Shown: positions 24,660 to 33,752, counted from the first letter of the stretch. The stretch is DNA of 64,000 nt from UBA2336 sp964404445 (GCA_964404445.1 CAYOJW010000001.1:1-64000); one strand, 5' to 3'. Translations and numbers: made by a program. Notes: a model not told the origin generated them from the letters alone.

Positions 24660-25192
24660 TGTGTGCCGATTTTGAAGAAGACATTCACCTGTACCGCGAA
24701 CTTACGGATACAGAAAAACTTCGTGTGGACAGCCACCTTCAGGAGTGTGCCACCTGCCGCGAGTTGTTTCAGCTTGTGTCGGCTGCACAACATCACATTG
24801 CCCAAACCGCAGCGGTAAAACCCTTACCCGAAAACGAGGCACGTTTAACACGCAACATTATGCAAGCTATTGATGATGTTTCTGTTAAAAAGCAAACGGT
24901 ATTCAACGCCTTCTTTGAAAGCGTGTTTGTTAAATATTCTCTGGCCGCCTTATCGTTTGCGCTGATCGTTGGTTTTACATTTGAATTTCAATCTGAAAAC
25001 CGTAGCACCATTCCCTCACACACTGCAACCGTAACCCCTGCTAAAACCGTAACGCTCAATACAACAATGCTGTTACAGGCGGTACACGAAAAAACGAGAG
25101 CAAAACAAAAAGAACCACGATCGCTATACGCCTGCATAAAAAGCGAATCGTGCGACATCGTTAAAAATTTTAAACTGAAAAAATCGAGTTAG
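24656..25192 (+). CDS. Membrane-bound zinc-finger anti-sigma factor
   Basis: A 178-aa protein: an N-terminal zf-HC2-type motif (HLQECATC, the His-x3-Cys-x2-Cys of ZAS anti-sigma domains, about residues 29-36), a linker, one membrane helix (about 98-115, YSLAALSFALIVGFTF), and a short extracytoplasmic tail. The tail holds two Cys (CIKSESC) that could form a disulfide. It is coupled to the sigma gene by a 4-bp overlap and is followed 1 bp later by a lipoprotein gene. Confidence 0.85.
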   Translation: MMCADFEEDIHLYRELTDTEKLRVDSHLQECATCRELFQLVSAAQHHIAQTAAVKPLPENEARLTRNIMQAIDDVSVKKQTVFNAFFESVFVKYSLAALSFALIVGFTFEFQSENRSTIPSHTATVTPAKTVTLNTTMLLQAVHEKTRAKQKEPRSLYACIKSESCDIVKNFKLKKSS

Positions 25193-25193
25193 T

Positions 25194-26231
25194 ATGAAAT
25201 TCTTACAAACAATCTGCACTTTGGTATTCGTTATGGTTACGCTGGCCTCGTGCAAACACGATGTTTCATTAGAAACCACCGTGCATGAAGATGGTACACT
25301 TGACAAGCTGATTGCAGTAGAACCAAGAAAAGATTCAGCAACATTGTTTAACATAAAAGGCTGGGAAAAATCAATCCGTGAGCACGAAGCCGGCAAATCC
25401 GACTCAACCACCAGTACAACACTTTTCAATATTTATCAGAAAAGCTTCGCCTCTGCCGAAGAAGCCAACAAAGAGCTTGGCATTGCGACCGACTCGACTA
25501 TGGCCATTACCTCATCGTTCACGAAAAATTTCCGATGGTTTTATACCTATATCCGTTATACGGAAACGTATCATGCCATTAACCGTTTAAGCCTTGACCC
25601 TGACGATTACCTTACACCGGAAGATTACGCCTTCATTGACCGGCTGCCGGCCGAAGGAAAAAAAATCTCGAACCCCGACAACTTGTATTTAGATGAGCTC
25701 AACAAAAAAATATTTGATGTATATGGTACGCGGGCGTTGTTTGAAGCCTACTGGGACATTAATATTCAACTATTGAAAGAATATCCGCTTGAAAATCATT
25801 GGCTCGACACGTTAAACCAGCATAAAGAAAAAGCTTTTGCACTCATGTCCGATGATAAAAGTGACAATAAAATCATGGATGATTATTTTTTGATCAACTT
25901 CATGGAGCGCCTCCACATACCGCTTCCGTATGAAACCGTAAAACGCGATTACCTCGACCGGATAAAACCATTCGAACGAACCATAAATTTCATCATGCAC
26001 GCTAACGAAGGTAAATACACCCATCGCATTAACCTTCCGTGGACGATCGTAAACAGCAATGCTGATTCGGTTGCAGGCAATTCGTTGTTCTGGGCTCCGC
26101 CAAGCATTAAATTTTTAGTGAAAGATTACACGCTGTATGCCGAATGTCGCAAACTTAACTGGTGGGCGGTGGGGGTGTCTATCTTAATTGTTGGGTTCAC
26201 AGGATATTTGTTTATCCGAAAATGGAATTGA
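25194..26231 (+). CDS. Exported lipoprotein with C-terminal membrane helix, third gene of the sigma operon
   Basis: A 345-aa protein I do not recognise as a named family. It begins with a lipoprotein signal (VTLASC, lipid Cys20), then a strand-turn VSLETTVHEDGTLDK, a long mostly helical Asp/Glu/Lys-rich middle, and a late beta-rich part. It ends with a single hydrophobic helix (about 322-341) and a basic RKWN tail. A lipid anchor and a C-terminal helix in the same molecule is unusual. The tight 1-bp spacing after the anti-sigma gene suggests it works in signal perception or is the regulated effector. Confidence 0.7.
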   Translation: MKFLQTICTLVFVMVTLASCKHDVSLETTVHEDGTLDKLIAVEPRKDSATLFNIKGWEKSIREHEAGKSDSTTSTTLFNIYQKSFASAEEANKELGIATDSTMAITSSFTKNFRWFYTYIRYTETYHAINRLSLDPDDYLTPEDYAFIDRLPAEGKKISNPDNLYLDELNKKIFDVYGTRALFEAYWDINIQLLKEYPLENHWLDTLNQHKEKAFALMSDDKSDNKIMDDYFLINFMERLHIPLPYETVKRDYLDRIKPFERTINFIMHANEGKYTHRINLPWTIVNSNADSVAGNSLFWAPPSIKFLVKDYTLYAECRKLNWWAVGVSILIVGFTGYLFIRKWN

Positions 26232-26257
26232 TTTAAAATATTGTGAAGATCCGCATC

Positions 26258-26410
26258 TTGTCCTAATCCCGGAGGGATGAGATGTTAATAGAAATAGATT
26301 TAGAAAAACAGGCGAACCCCATAGGGGTGATATATGCCACTCCTACGGAGTTCCATTTTATTTGCTCAATTCATGCTATTAACATTTCAGCCCGATGGGC
26401 TTGATTAACT
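26258..26410. repeat. Dispersed repeat-like segment after the sigma operon
   Basis: This non-coding stretch holds several short GC-rich blocks of the form CCCCATAGGGG and CCGGAGGGATGA, spaced by AT-rich sequence with ATGTTAATAG-type boxes, and CTCCTACGGAG (self-complementary). I recall this style of block from interspersed repeats in Bacteroidota intergenic regions. No second copy lies in the window, so copy number is unverified. Confidence 0.4.
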
Positions 26411-26482
26411 ATTGACGTGCCTGATGTAAATATGAAGTACACCTCTAACTTTAGGACTTGAAGCGGATACTCACATAAAATA

Positions 26483-27769
26483 TTATAAAAAATCAACAAT
26501 GGTTTCGAGGCCGATACCGCGCGAAGCTTTCACTAAAATAGTTGAATCGTGAATCGGGTTTTGCTTTAACGCGGCAATTAAATCGTCTTTCTGTTCAAAC
26601 AATAAAGCCGAAGGGTATTCTTGTTGTGCCGCACGCATCAGTTTGCCGCAGAGGTAAACGCGGTCAAATTTTTTCTTCGCCAGCAACATTCCAATGGCGC
26701 GGTGTTCGGCCTCAGCTTCTTCTTCTAACTCAAACATATCGCCAATGATGGCAACTTTGTGCCGGGCATCCATAGCCGAAAGGTTTTCGAGCGCGGCCGC
26801 CATCGAACTGGGGTTTGCGTTGTACGCATCCAATATAATAGTGTTACTGCCTTTCTTCACAATTTGCGAACGCATATTGCCCGGTTGATATTCCGCCAAC
26901 GCCTGCGCGGCTTTACCGGCATCAACACCAAAAAATTTACCAATGCACAAGGCTGCGGCTGCGTTCTCAAAATTATAGGCTCCCACTAATTGAGTCGTTA
27001 CCTCCTCGCCTTGTTCTGTCTTTAATTTTAAAAACGGATCAGCACCCAATAATTCGGCATGATAATAATCGCCTTGTGCCGGATAAAACAACGGGTTGAC
27101 AAACCGTTTGGCCATGTTCAGCAAAATGTTGTTTTGCGAATTGATAAAAACCTGTCCGTTGGTGGTGATCAAATGTTGGTACAACTCCGACTTCGCACGG
27201 ATAATATTTTCATATCCGCCAAACGTACCAATGTGTGCCTTGCCAATGTTGGTAATAAACCCATGTGTGGGATTGGCGATGTTACACAACAAAGCAATTT
27301 CGCCCAGATGGTTTGCGCCCATTTCAACAATGGCTAATTCAACGGTATCATCAATAGCCAATAATGTTAGCGGCACACCAATGTGGTTATTCAAATTGCC
27401 TTTCGTGGCAAAGGTTTTATACTTTTTACTTAACACGGCATTTAGCAATTCTTTGCTCGTGGTTTTTCCGTTCGATCCGGTTAATCCGATAACGGGGATC
27501 GTAAGCTGATCGCGATGATGTCGCGCAAGCTTTTGTAAGGCTGTTAATACATCCTCTACCAAAAAGAACCGATCATCAGTCGCATACTGTGCTTCATCCA
27601 CCACGGCAAGGCTCGCACCTTTTGCAAGCGCTTCGGCCGCAAACGCATTCGCATTAAACTTATCGCCTTTGAGCGCAAAAAAAATCGAACCGGGTGCAAT
27701 CTGCCGGGTATCGGTCGATACCTTGCCCGACAGGCGGTATTGCGTATATAATTTCTGAATATCCATCAT
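26483..27769 (-). CDS. murF: UDP-N-acetylmuramoyl-tripeptide--D-alanyl-D-alanine ligase
   Basis: The cytosolic Mur ligase adding D-Ala-D-Ala to UDP-MurNAc-tripeptide in peptidoglycan synthesis. VSTDTRQI near the N-terminus binds the UDP-substrate; GLTGSNGKTTSKELL is the ATP P-loop; VEMGANHLGEI and IGKAHIGTFGGYENI are MurF signatures; LDAYNANPSSM lies in the C-terminal domain. The frame opens at a TTG (27784) that lies within a -7-like TATCTTGG, so ATG 27769 (or 27766) is preferred, giving about 428 aa. It stands alone, away from any dcw cluster, which is common in Bacteroidota. Confidence 0.95.
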   Translation of the reverse strand: MMDIQKLYTQYRLSGKVSTDTRQIAPGSIFFALKGDKFNANAFAAEALAKGASLAVVDEAQYATDDRFFLVEDVLTALQKLARHHRDQLTIPVIGLTGSNGKTTSKELLNAVLSKKYKTFATKGNLNNHIGVPLTLLAIDDTVELAIVEMGANHLGEIALLCNIANPTHGFITNIGKAHIGTFGGYENIIRAKSELYQHLITTNGQVFINSQNNILLNMAKRFVNPLFYPAQGDYYHAELLGADPFLKLKTEQGEEVTTQLVGAYNFENAAAALCIGKFFGVDAGKAAQALAEYQPGNMRSQIVKKGSNTIILDAYNANPSSMAAALENLSAMDARHKVAIIGDMFELEEEAEAEHRAIGMLLAKKKFDRVYLCGKLMRAAQQEYPSALLFEQKDDLIAALKQNPIHDSTILVKASRGIGLETIVDFL

Positions 27770-27832
27770 TAACTTGCCTGCCAAGATAACAGCTATGCGT
27801 GTGGCAGCGTTATCCTCTATAAAAATATTTTC

Positions 27833-30037
27833 ATGCGAATACTGATCACCCTGTTGTTTTTTGTAACCGGAACCCTTCAGGCTCAGTTTTTATACGAAAT
27901 CGACCAAAGCATTTTGGTTACAGGCGAATCGGGCACGCCTTTGCAACTTCCGTGGGGCGGAGGGTTAAACGGTGTTCAGATTAACACGTACGACCTGGAT
28001 GAAGACGGCCAGAACGATTTGGTTATTTTTGACCGTACGGCTAATGTTGTGCGTACGTTTCTTCACCAAAACAATACCTACCGTTACGCACCCGAATACG
28101 AATTGCTTTTCCCGGAAGGCATTACCAACTGGTTGCTGTTGCGCGATTTTAATGGCGATGGCCGGAAAGACATCTTCACGGGCGACATCCTCGGTATAAA
28201 AGTATATATCAATAAAACCGAAACGGGGTCGCCTTTACAGTGGGAGCAATTTTATTTTTACCGGGGTGCAGGGTTGCCTAAAAGTCCGGTGTTGCTCACA
28301 AAAGGCACAACGCAAAAAATCACGCTTCAGCTAAACTTCGATGACCTCCCTTCTTTTGTAGATGTAGATGGCGATGGCGATCTCGATCTGTTCTCACCGC
28401 GTTTTGTGGCCGAATCTTCATTTGAATTTCACCGTAACATGAGTGTTGAGCGATACGGCATAACCGACTCGCTTGATTTCGAACGCATCACAACAACCTG
28501 GGCTGGTGTGCAGGAATGCGGATGTGGCGATTTTTCGTTTAACAACATCCCCTGCGAAACTTCAGGCGGGAAATTAGAACATGCCGGAGGCAAAAGTTTA
28601 TTGGCCTTGGATATTGATAACGATGGCGACCACGATATTCTGTTTTCGGAAGGCGAATGCGATCAGCTCTTTTTATTCCGAAACGAAGGCACCGATGAAA
28701 ACCCCGTTGTAACAACAGCCGTTCCGTTTCCGGAGGCGAATGCGATGGTAAATTTTCCGGCCGCGTGGTATGAAGATGTTGATTTTGACGGCATAAAAGA
28801 CCTGATCGTTTCACCCAACCTGTTCGCACGCGAAGTACCCGAAACAAATTTTAAAGAATCCATCAGGTTTTATAAAAACCATGGAACCGATGCACTTCCG
28901 ACATTCACATCTGCCCAACCCGGTTTTTTACAAAATGAAATGATTGACGTAGGCGACAATGCCGTGCCCGCTTTTTTTGATGTGGATGGCGATGGTGACC
29001 TGGATTTGTTTATCGGGTGTTACATCAACAATACATACCTCGCGGCCACTATTTATTTTTATGAAAACACCGGTACGGCAACTGTACCTCATTTTACCTT
29101 CGTTACAGACGATTACCTTGGCCTGTCAAACCAGCATTATGTAAACCTTAAACCACAGTTTGCCGATATAACAGGCGATGGCAAACGTGATCTGGTATTT
29201 ACCGCGCAAACCGGCTTTACAAGTCAACTCTATTATATTGCCAATACCGGTACAACAACCGCCAATTTTTCGGGGAATATCACACCCTTAAACTTTACAC
29301 TATTCTGGCGCGATGAAAACGTTACCCTTGCCGATGTTAACAACGATGGCAAGCCCGATCTGATTATCGGTAAGCTCAACGGCTCGTTAGAGTATTGGCA
29401 AAATATGGGCACGGCATCTTCGCCCGCATTTCCAACGGCTACGGCTAATTATTTAAACCTGAGTTCGACTACACTGCGGCAAAACCCTGCCGTGGCAACT
29501 GGCGACCTGAATGGCGATGGTAAAGATGATTTAGTATATGGCGATCAGTCCGGTAAGCTTACCATCATCAGCAACTACCGCGAAGTAACCGATGCTTCGC
29601 AGGCGGGCAAAACAGAAATCGTATATAACCCTTTTCTGAACAAACACGTGGCGCAAAACTTAGGCGGCCGTATATGGCCTGTTGTAGCCAATCTGTTCGG
29701 CAACAGCCGACCACAAATTATTGCCGGGAATATTATGGGGGGCTTACAGGTATTAAAAACCAGTACACATATAGTAGGTGTTCCGGAAGACGAAATCCAC
29801 CCCATCATTACAGTATATCCGAACCCGGTATTAAGCCACCAGCGCCTCACCCTCGAAACCGACCACCCTGCGCAGGTGCAGATTTTTACAATGTTAGGCC
29901 AGCGCCTGGGCGGTGTTGTGGTATTAGAGGCCAACCAGCCCCTTTCGCTAACCCTGCCTGCATTGCAACCGGGCGTTTACCTGCTTAATTTTGCCATCCG
30001 GGGGGAAGTTCATGTACGAAAAATCGTAATCCGCTGA
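27833..30037 (+). CDS. T9SS-exported FG-GAP/VCBS repeat protein
   Basis: A 734-aa secreted protein: signal peptide (about 1-17, GTLQAQ), then about nine calcium-binding beta-propeller repeats of the D-x-D-G type (such as DLDEDGQND, DFNGDGRKD, DVDGDGDLD, DIDNDGDHD, DITGDGKRD, DVNNDGKPD, DLNGDGKDD). A C-terminal type IX sorting domain begins YPNPVLSHQRLTLE and ends GEVHVRKIVIR. Such proteins are secreted through the outer membrane and attached to the cell surface, often for adhesion. It is monocistronic and divergent from murF. Confidence 0.9.
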   Translation: MRILITLLFFVTGTLQAQFLYEIDQSILVTGESGTPLQLPWGGGLNGVQINTYDLDEDGQNDLVIFDRTANVVRTFLHQNNTYRYAPEYELLFPEGITNWLLLRDFNGDGRKDIFTGDILGIKVYINKTETGSPLQWEQFYFYRGAGLPKSPVLLTKGTTQKITLQLNFDDLPSFVDVDGDGDLDLFSPRFVAESSFEFHRNMSVERYGITDSLDFERITTTWAGVQECGCGDFSFNNIPCETSGGKLEHAGGKSLLALDIDNDGDHDILFSEGECDQLFLFRNEGTDENPVVTTAVPFPEANAMVNFPAAWYEDVDFDGIKDLIVSPNLFAREVPETNFKESIRFYKNHGTDALPTFTSAQPGFLQNEMIDVGDNAVPAFFDVDGDGDLDLFIGCYINNTYLAATIYFYENTGTATVPHFTFVTDDYLGLSNQHYVNLKPQFADITGDGKRDLVFTAQTGFTSQLYYIANTGTTTANFSGNITPLNFTLFWRDENVTLADVNNDGKPDLIIGKLNGSLEYWQNMGTASSPAFPTATANYLNLSSTTLRQNPAVATGDLNGDGKDDLVYGDQSGKLTIISNYREVTDASQAGKTEIVYNPFLNKHVAQNLGGRIWPVVANLFGNSRPQIIAGNIMGGLQVLKTSTHIVGVPEDEIHPIITVYPNPVLSHQRLTLETDHPAQVQIFTMLGQRLGGVVVLEANQPLSLTLPALQPGVYLLNFAIRGEVHVRKIVIR

Positions 30038-30085
30038 ACAGAAAGGGCATTGGGGTTAATTCCTCAAGGGTATTTTCACTTTCTG

Positions 30086-30136
30086 TTTGGATAATTGGGG
30101 GCGTTTTCCCGATATTTGCACTCCCTTTTTAAAGGG
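30086..30136 (+). promoter_or_regulatory. Promoter and initial hairpin of the rpmB operon
   Basis: A -33 TTTG (30086-30089) and -7-like GATATTTG (30111-30118) are 21 nt apart. Transcription would begin in CACTCCCTTTTTAAAGGG, where CCCTTT (30123-30128) and AAAGGG (30131-30136) pair. The same start sequence follows the left-edge RNA promoter P2. Confidence 0.55.
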
Positions 30137-30151
30137 TAAACACTATTTTGT

Positions 30152-30388
30152 ATGGCCAGAGTTTGTGAAATAACAGGAAAAAGACCGCAAGTGGGGAACA
30201 ACGTTTCGCACGCGAACAATAAAACCAAGCGTAGATTCTACCCGAATTTACAGAAAAAGCGTTTTTTCATCCCTGAGGAAGATCGTTGGATAACATTAAA
30301 AGTATCTACCAAGGCGATCAAAACCATCAACAAGCATGGTATTTCGGCAGTATTGAAAGAGGCAAAAGCAAAAGGCTTTTTGGCTTAA
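30152..30388 (+). CDS. rpmB: 50S ribosomal protein L28
   Basis: A 78-aa basic protein; MARVCEITGKRPQVGNNVSHANNKTKRRF is the classic L28 start, and the tail AVLKEAKAKGFL fits. Only one Cys (Cys5) remains, so it is the zinc-free form. First gene of rpmB-rpmG-DUF4295, the conserved Bacteroidota order. Confidence 0.97.
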   Translation: MARVCEITGKRPQVGNNVSHANNKTKRRFYPNLQKKRFFIPEEDRWITLKVSTKAIKTINKHGISAVLKEAKAKGFLA

Positions 30389-30410
30389 CCCATAAAACAG
30401 TCCAGCAATC

Positions 30411-30593
30411 ATGGCAAGAAATAAAAACAGAATTCAGGTGATTTTAGAGTGCACCGAGCACAAAGCAACCGGCTTGCCAGGCATGAGCCGTTACATCACC
30501 AAGAAAAACCGGAAAAATACAACTGAGCGTTTAGAGCTTAAGAAGTACAATCCGATCATGAAAAAAATGACCGTTCACAAAGAAATTAAATAA
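30411..30593 (+). CDS. rpmG: 50S ribosomal protein L33
   Basis: A 60-aa basic protein beginning MARNKNRIQVILECTEHK, with GLPGMSRYITKKNRKNTTERLELKKYNP as the L33 core. CxxC pairs are missing, so it is the zinc-independent (C-minus) type. It follows rpmB by 22 bp and precedes the DUF4295 gene by 2 bp. Confidence 0.97.
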   Translation: MARNKNRIQVILECTEHKATGLPGMSRYITKKNRKNTTERLELKKYNPIMKKMTVHKEIK

Positions 30594-30595
30594 CC

Positions 30596-30751
30596 ATGGC
30601 AAAGAAAGTAGTTGCATCGTTAAAGAAAACTGACGGAAAAAGCTATGCGAAAGTTATCCGTGCGATAAAATCCGAAAAAACAGGTGCTTACACCTTTAAG
30701 GAAGAAATTGTAGCCGCTGATCTCGTAAAAGAGGTTTTGGCTAAAAAATAA
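30596..30751 (+). CDS. DUF4295 family small ribosome-associated-context protein
   Basis: A 51-codon gene read directly from the sequence: MAKKVVASLKKTDGKSYAKV at the N-terminus, ending LVKEVLAKK. It matches DUF4295, a tiny lysine-rich family found almost only in Bacteroidota directly after rpmG. Position and charge suggest a ribosome-linked role, but none is proven. It is 2 bp after rpmG and ends 21 bp before a strong terminator. Confidence 0.92.
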   Translation: MAKKVVASLKKTDGKSYAKVIRAIKSEKTGAYTFKEEIVAADLVKEVLAKK

Positions 30752-30772
30752 GGAAAGTTTAAGTTCACTAAG

Positions 30773-30802
30773 AAAAAAGTCCCCGCGCGGGACTTTTTTT
30801 TT
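30773..30802 (+). terminator. Rho-independent terminator after rpmB-rpmG-DUF4295
   Basis: AAAAAAGTCCC pairs with GGGACTTTTTT around a CGCGC loop, ending in a T-run. It is the clearest terminator in the window and separates the ribosomal genes from ftsY. Confidence 0.9.
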
Positions 30803-30886
30803 AACCGGTGGTCTGTATCAATATCGGTTGCGCAAAACACCTGATTATCGAACCCCCGGCAACCAAAATTTTTACTAAGTTGTACC

Positions 30887-31852
30887 ATGACATTTTTAGG
30901 CAGATTATTCTCGAAAGAGTCTGGAAAAGAATCGCTCGATAAGGGATTACAAAAAACCAATGAGAGCTTTTTTAATAAATTAGGCAAAGCGCTGGCGGGT
31001 AAATCAACAGTTGATGACGAGGTGCTCGACAACCTCGAAGAAATTCTTGTAACCTCCGATGTGGGCGTTGAAACCACGCTTAAAATCATTGAGCGCATAC
31101 AGGCGCGTGTAGCCCGCGATAAATATCTGGGCGCAGCCGAACTCGATCGCATCTTAAAAGAAGAAATCGCTTCGTTGCTGTCGGAAAACCACTCGAACGA
31201 CCTGAACGATTTTTCGCTGAGCGAAATAAAAAAGCCGTATGTGATCATGGTAGTAGGTGTAAACGGTGTGGGCAAAACCACTACCATTGGTAAACTCTCG
31301 GCACAATTTAAAAAAGCCGGGCACAACGTAGTGTTGGGCGCAGCCGATACGTTTCGTGCCGCTGCGGTCGATCAGTTAAAATTGTGGGGCGAGCGCGTGG
31401 GCATTCCGGTTATCAACAGGGGCATGAACACCGACCCTTCGGCTGTTGCGTTCGATACCGTAAAAGCGGGCGTTGAACAGCAAGCCGATGTTATCATCAT
31501 CGACACGGCAGGCAGACTGCACACCAAAATCAATTTGATGGAAGAACTTTCGAAAATCAAACGTGTAATGCAGAAGGTGATTCCGGACGCCCCACACGAA
31601 GTGTTGCTTGTATTGGATGGCAGTACCGGTCAGAATGCCGTGATCCAGGCACGTGAGTTTACCAAAGCTACCGATGTAACCGCGTTAGCCATCACCAAAT
31701 TAGACGGCACGGCCAAAGGCGGTGTAGTGATTGGCATTTCGGACGAATTTAAAATACCCGTGAAGTACATTGGCGTGGGTGAACAGATTGACGACTTACA
31801 GGTGTTCAATAAAACTAATTTTGTGGAGTCACTCTTTAAGAAAAATGGGTGA
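30887..31852 (+). CDS. ftsY: Signal recognition particle receptor FtsY
   Basis: The SRP GTPase receptor that docks ribosome-nascent chains at the Sec translocon. At 321 aa it has a short A region, an N domain (about 15-95) and a G domain: GVNGVGKTTTIGKL (P-loop), DTFRAAAVDQL, DTAGRLHTK, TKLDGTAKGG and a C-terminal VGEQIDDLQVFN. It follows the ribosomal block, as usual in Bacteroidota. A weak -7-like TAAGTTGT sits just four bases before the ATG. A small inverted repeat (31851-31857/31864-31870) overlaps its stop. Confidence 0.96.
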   Translation: MTFLGRLFSKESGKESLDKGLQKTNESFFNKLGKALAGKSTVDDEVLDNLEEILVTSDVGVETTLKIIERIQARVARDKYLGAAELDRILKEEIASLLSENHSNDLNDFSLSEIKKPYVIMVVGVNGVGKTTTIGKLSAQFKKAGHNVVLGAADTFRAAAVDQLKLWGERVGIPVINRGMNTDPSAVAFDTVKAGVEQQADVIIIDTAGRLHTKINLMEELSKIKRVMQKVIPDAPHEVLLVLDGSTGQNAVIQAREFTKATDVTALAITKLDGTAKGGVVIGISDEFKIPVKYIGVGEQIDDLQVFNKTNFVESLFKKNG

Positions 31853-32013
31853 TCGTTGCTTAAAACGATCCACGACAAACCAATATTGCTACTCACAAAA
31901 GCATACTCTCTTTTAGTATAACACCAATTCGCTTTTTTAAGGCAATGAGTGTATCAGGATTTAAAGATATAGAACTATCTTATGACCACCGTTAAAGGGC
32001 CCTGCTTAAAGGG

Positions 32014-32021
32014 TATATTTG
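32014..32021 (+). promoter_or_regulatory. -7 element of the TPR histidine kinase, leaderless arrangement
   Basis: TATATTTG followed by six bases (CAATCG) and the ATG at 32028. The frame could open at a TTG at 32019, but that overlaps the -7 box. Confidence 0.6.
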
Positions 32022-32027
32022 CAATCG

Positions 32028-33749
32028 ATGAAATTTTGTCTGACACTCTTACTCTGCTGCTTTTCTGTTTTTACGAAAGCCCAGGAGAATATTGATTTGT
32101 TTATTATTCGTACAGACAGTCTTTCCAACAAGAAAATTGTTTCAGCCCGGTTAGACAGCCTTTATCAAAACCATAAAAATTTTCAGCCAGGAACCGAAAT
32201 TCTACTGTTGTTAAAGTTGGCGAATACCTATCTGAAAACAGGGGAGTATAAAAAAATGGGGGTTGTTTCGGCTAAAGGGTTGGAGCTCTCGGCCAAACAC
32301 AACTATTATGTTCATTATGCGGAGCTACTAAATATACACGCGGGTTTTTACTACACCGAAGGGGATTTTGACAAAGCAAAAACCAACTATGAAAAAGCAC
32401 TCGAAGCGATAGCTGAATACGGGGCAACTCCCAATTTGGAAATGAAAATAGAAAACAATTTGGGTGGTTTGCTTATTAACATAGCTGCCAAAACCCGGGA
32501 TTTTACCGTTGCCATACCCCACCTCGAACGCTCTATTTTACTGCACGAGCAATCGTCCGAAAAAAACACATCACTTTTCATTAGTGCTAAACGATTGCTT
32601 GCTTATTCATATCACTGTACAAAACAATATGAAAAAAGAGATAAATTTTTAACCGAATTATTGCCTTTCGCCAGAGAGCATGGCGATACAACATCGCGTA
32701 TTGCAGTTTTGTGGACAAAAACAGAAATTGATCTAGGCAAAAAGAATTATGCAGAGGCACTAAAAACTATTGATGAAGCTATTAGTTTAACCGATACCAT
32801 CCGAAAAAATGATATTTTGAATGCGTGGTTGCTAAAGGCTGTTATTCTAAAAAAATTAAACCGTTTTGAGGAGGAGGCTAATTTAAGAAGCAAAGCTTAC
32901 AACTTACACAACCAAATTTTAAAAGAAGCTAACCAAAAACAGATCAACGAACTCGAAACAAAATACCACCTTAATGAGGCCGAAAACAAAACAAGGATAG
33001 AGCACGAAAAATACCTGCAATACCTCTATCTCTTTATCGGGTCGCTCTCGTTATTGATGTTAACGCTGATGCTTTTCTACCTTCGTAAAATAAAAGACAA
33101 AAACACCGAACAGCATTTGCAAACACAGGCTCTTTACGAAGGCGAACAAAAAGAACGCATTCGCATTGCACAAGATTTGCATGATAGTATCGGACAAAAA
33201 CTTTCTGTAATGAAATTGTTGCTGCCCGATAATGTGGACAATACAGAAGGCCATGCCCACCAGTTCCAAAAAATTTCGGCACTCTTAGATGAAACCACCA
33301 CCGAAGTACGCAACATTTCACATAACCTGGTTCCTGAAATTTTAAACTTCGGATTATTCAAAGCACTTGAAAAAACAGCCTCGCAAATCAATAATTCGCA
33401 AACGGTGTATTGTTCGGTTAAAAAAGATGAAACACTATCCATAAATTTATCGAAACAAACTGAAGTAGTTATGTTTCGCATTGCTCAGGAAATTTTGAAT
33501 AACACCGTAAAACACGCAGAGGCAAGTCAAATCAACATTAAGCTAAACGAAAACAATGGCTACCTCAAAATTTTTATTGAAGATAACGGCATAGGTTTAG
33601 ACCTGTCGAAAATGGAAAACTCAGAAGGGCTGGGCTGGAAAAATTTAAAAGCCAGAACAAAGCTTATAGGAGGAGAACTAAACGTATATACCGAAAAGGG
33701 AAACGGTTCTCGGTTTGAAATTATGGTAAAAAACCAATTTAACGATTAG
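32028..33749 (+). CDS. TPR-domain sensor histidine kinase (HisKA_3 type)
   Basis: A 573-aa kinase: signal peptide (about 1-17), an extracytoplasmic helical TPR region (about 40-300), a coiled segment, one membrane helix (about 328-347), then HisKA_3 with IRIAQDLHDSIGQKLSVMK (phospho-acceptor His near residue 385) and HATPase_c with LNNTVKHAEASQINI and DNGIGLDLS. TPR-fronted LuxR-type kinases are abundant in Bacteroidota. The NarL-type regulator begins 3 bp later. The ATG at 32028 is chosen because of the promoter and signal peptide. Confidence 0.92.
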   Translation: MKFCLTLLLCCFSVFTKAQENIDLFIIRTDSLSNKKIVSARLDSLYQNHKNFQPGTEILLLLKLANTYLKTGEYKKMGVVSAKGLELSAKHNYYVHYAELLNIHAGFYYTEGDFDKAKTNYEKALEAIAEYGATPNLEMKIENNLGGLLINIAAKTRDFTVAIPHLERSILLHEQSSEKNTSLFISAKRLLAYSYHCTKQYEKRDKFLTELLPFAREHGDTTSRIAVLWTKTEIDLGKKNYAEALKTIDEAISLTDTIRKNDILNAWLLKAVILKKLNRFEEEANLRSKAYNLHNQILKEANQKQINELETKYHLNEAENKTRIEHEKYLQYLYLFIGSLSLLMLTLMLFYLRKIKDKNTEQHLQTQALYEGEQKERIRIAQDLHDSIGQKLSVMKLLLPDNVDNTEGHAHQFQKISALLDETTTEVRNISHNLVPEILNFGLFKALEKTASQINNSQTVYCSVKKDETLSINLSKQTEVVMFRIAQEILNNTVKHAEASQINIKLNENNGYLKIFIEDNGIGLDLSKMENSEGLGWKNLKARTKLIGGELNVYTEKGNGSRFEIMVKNQFND

Positions 33750-33752
33750 CAA

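Noticed and set aside
30688..31326. A 212-codon minus-strand frame opposite ftsY and the end of the DUF4295 gene
   Set aside because: It is antisense to well-supported genes and the terminator, with low-complexity Ser-rich sequence typical of shadow frames.
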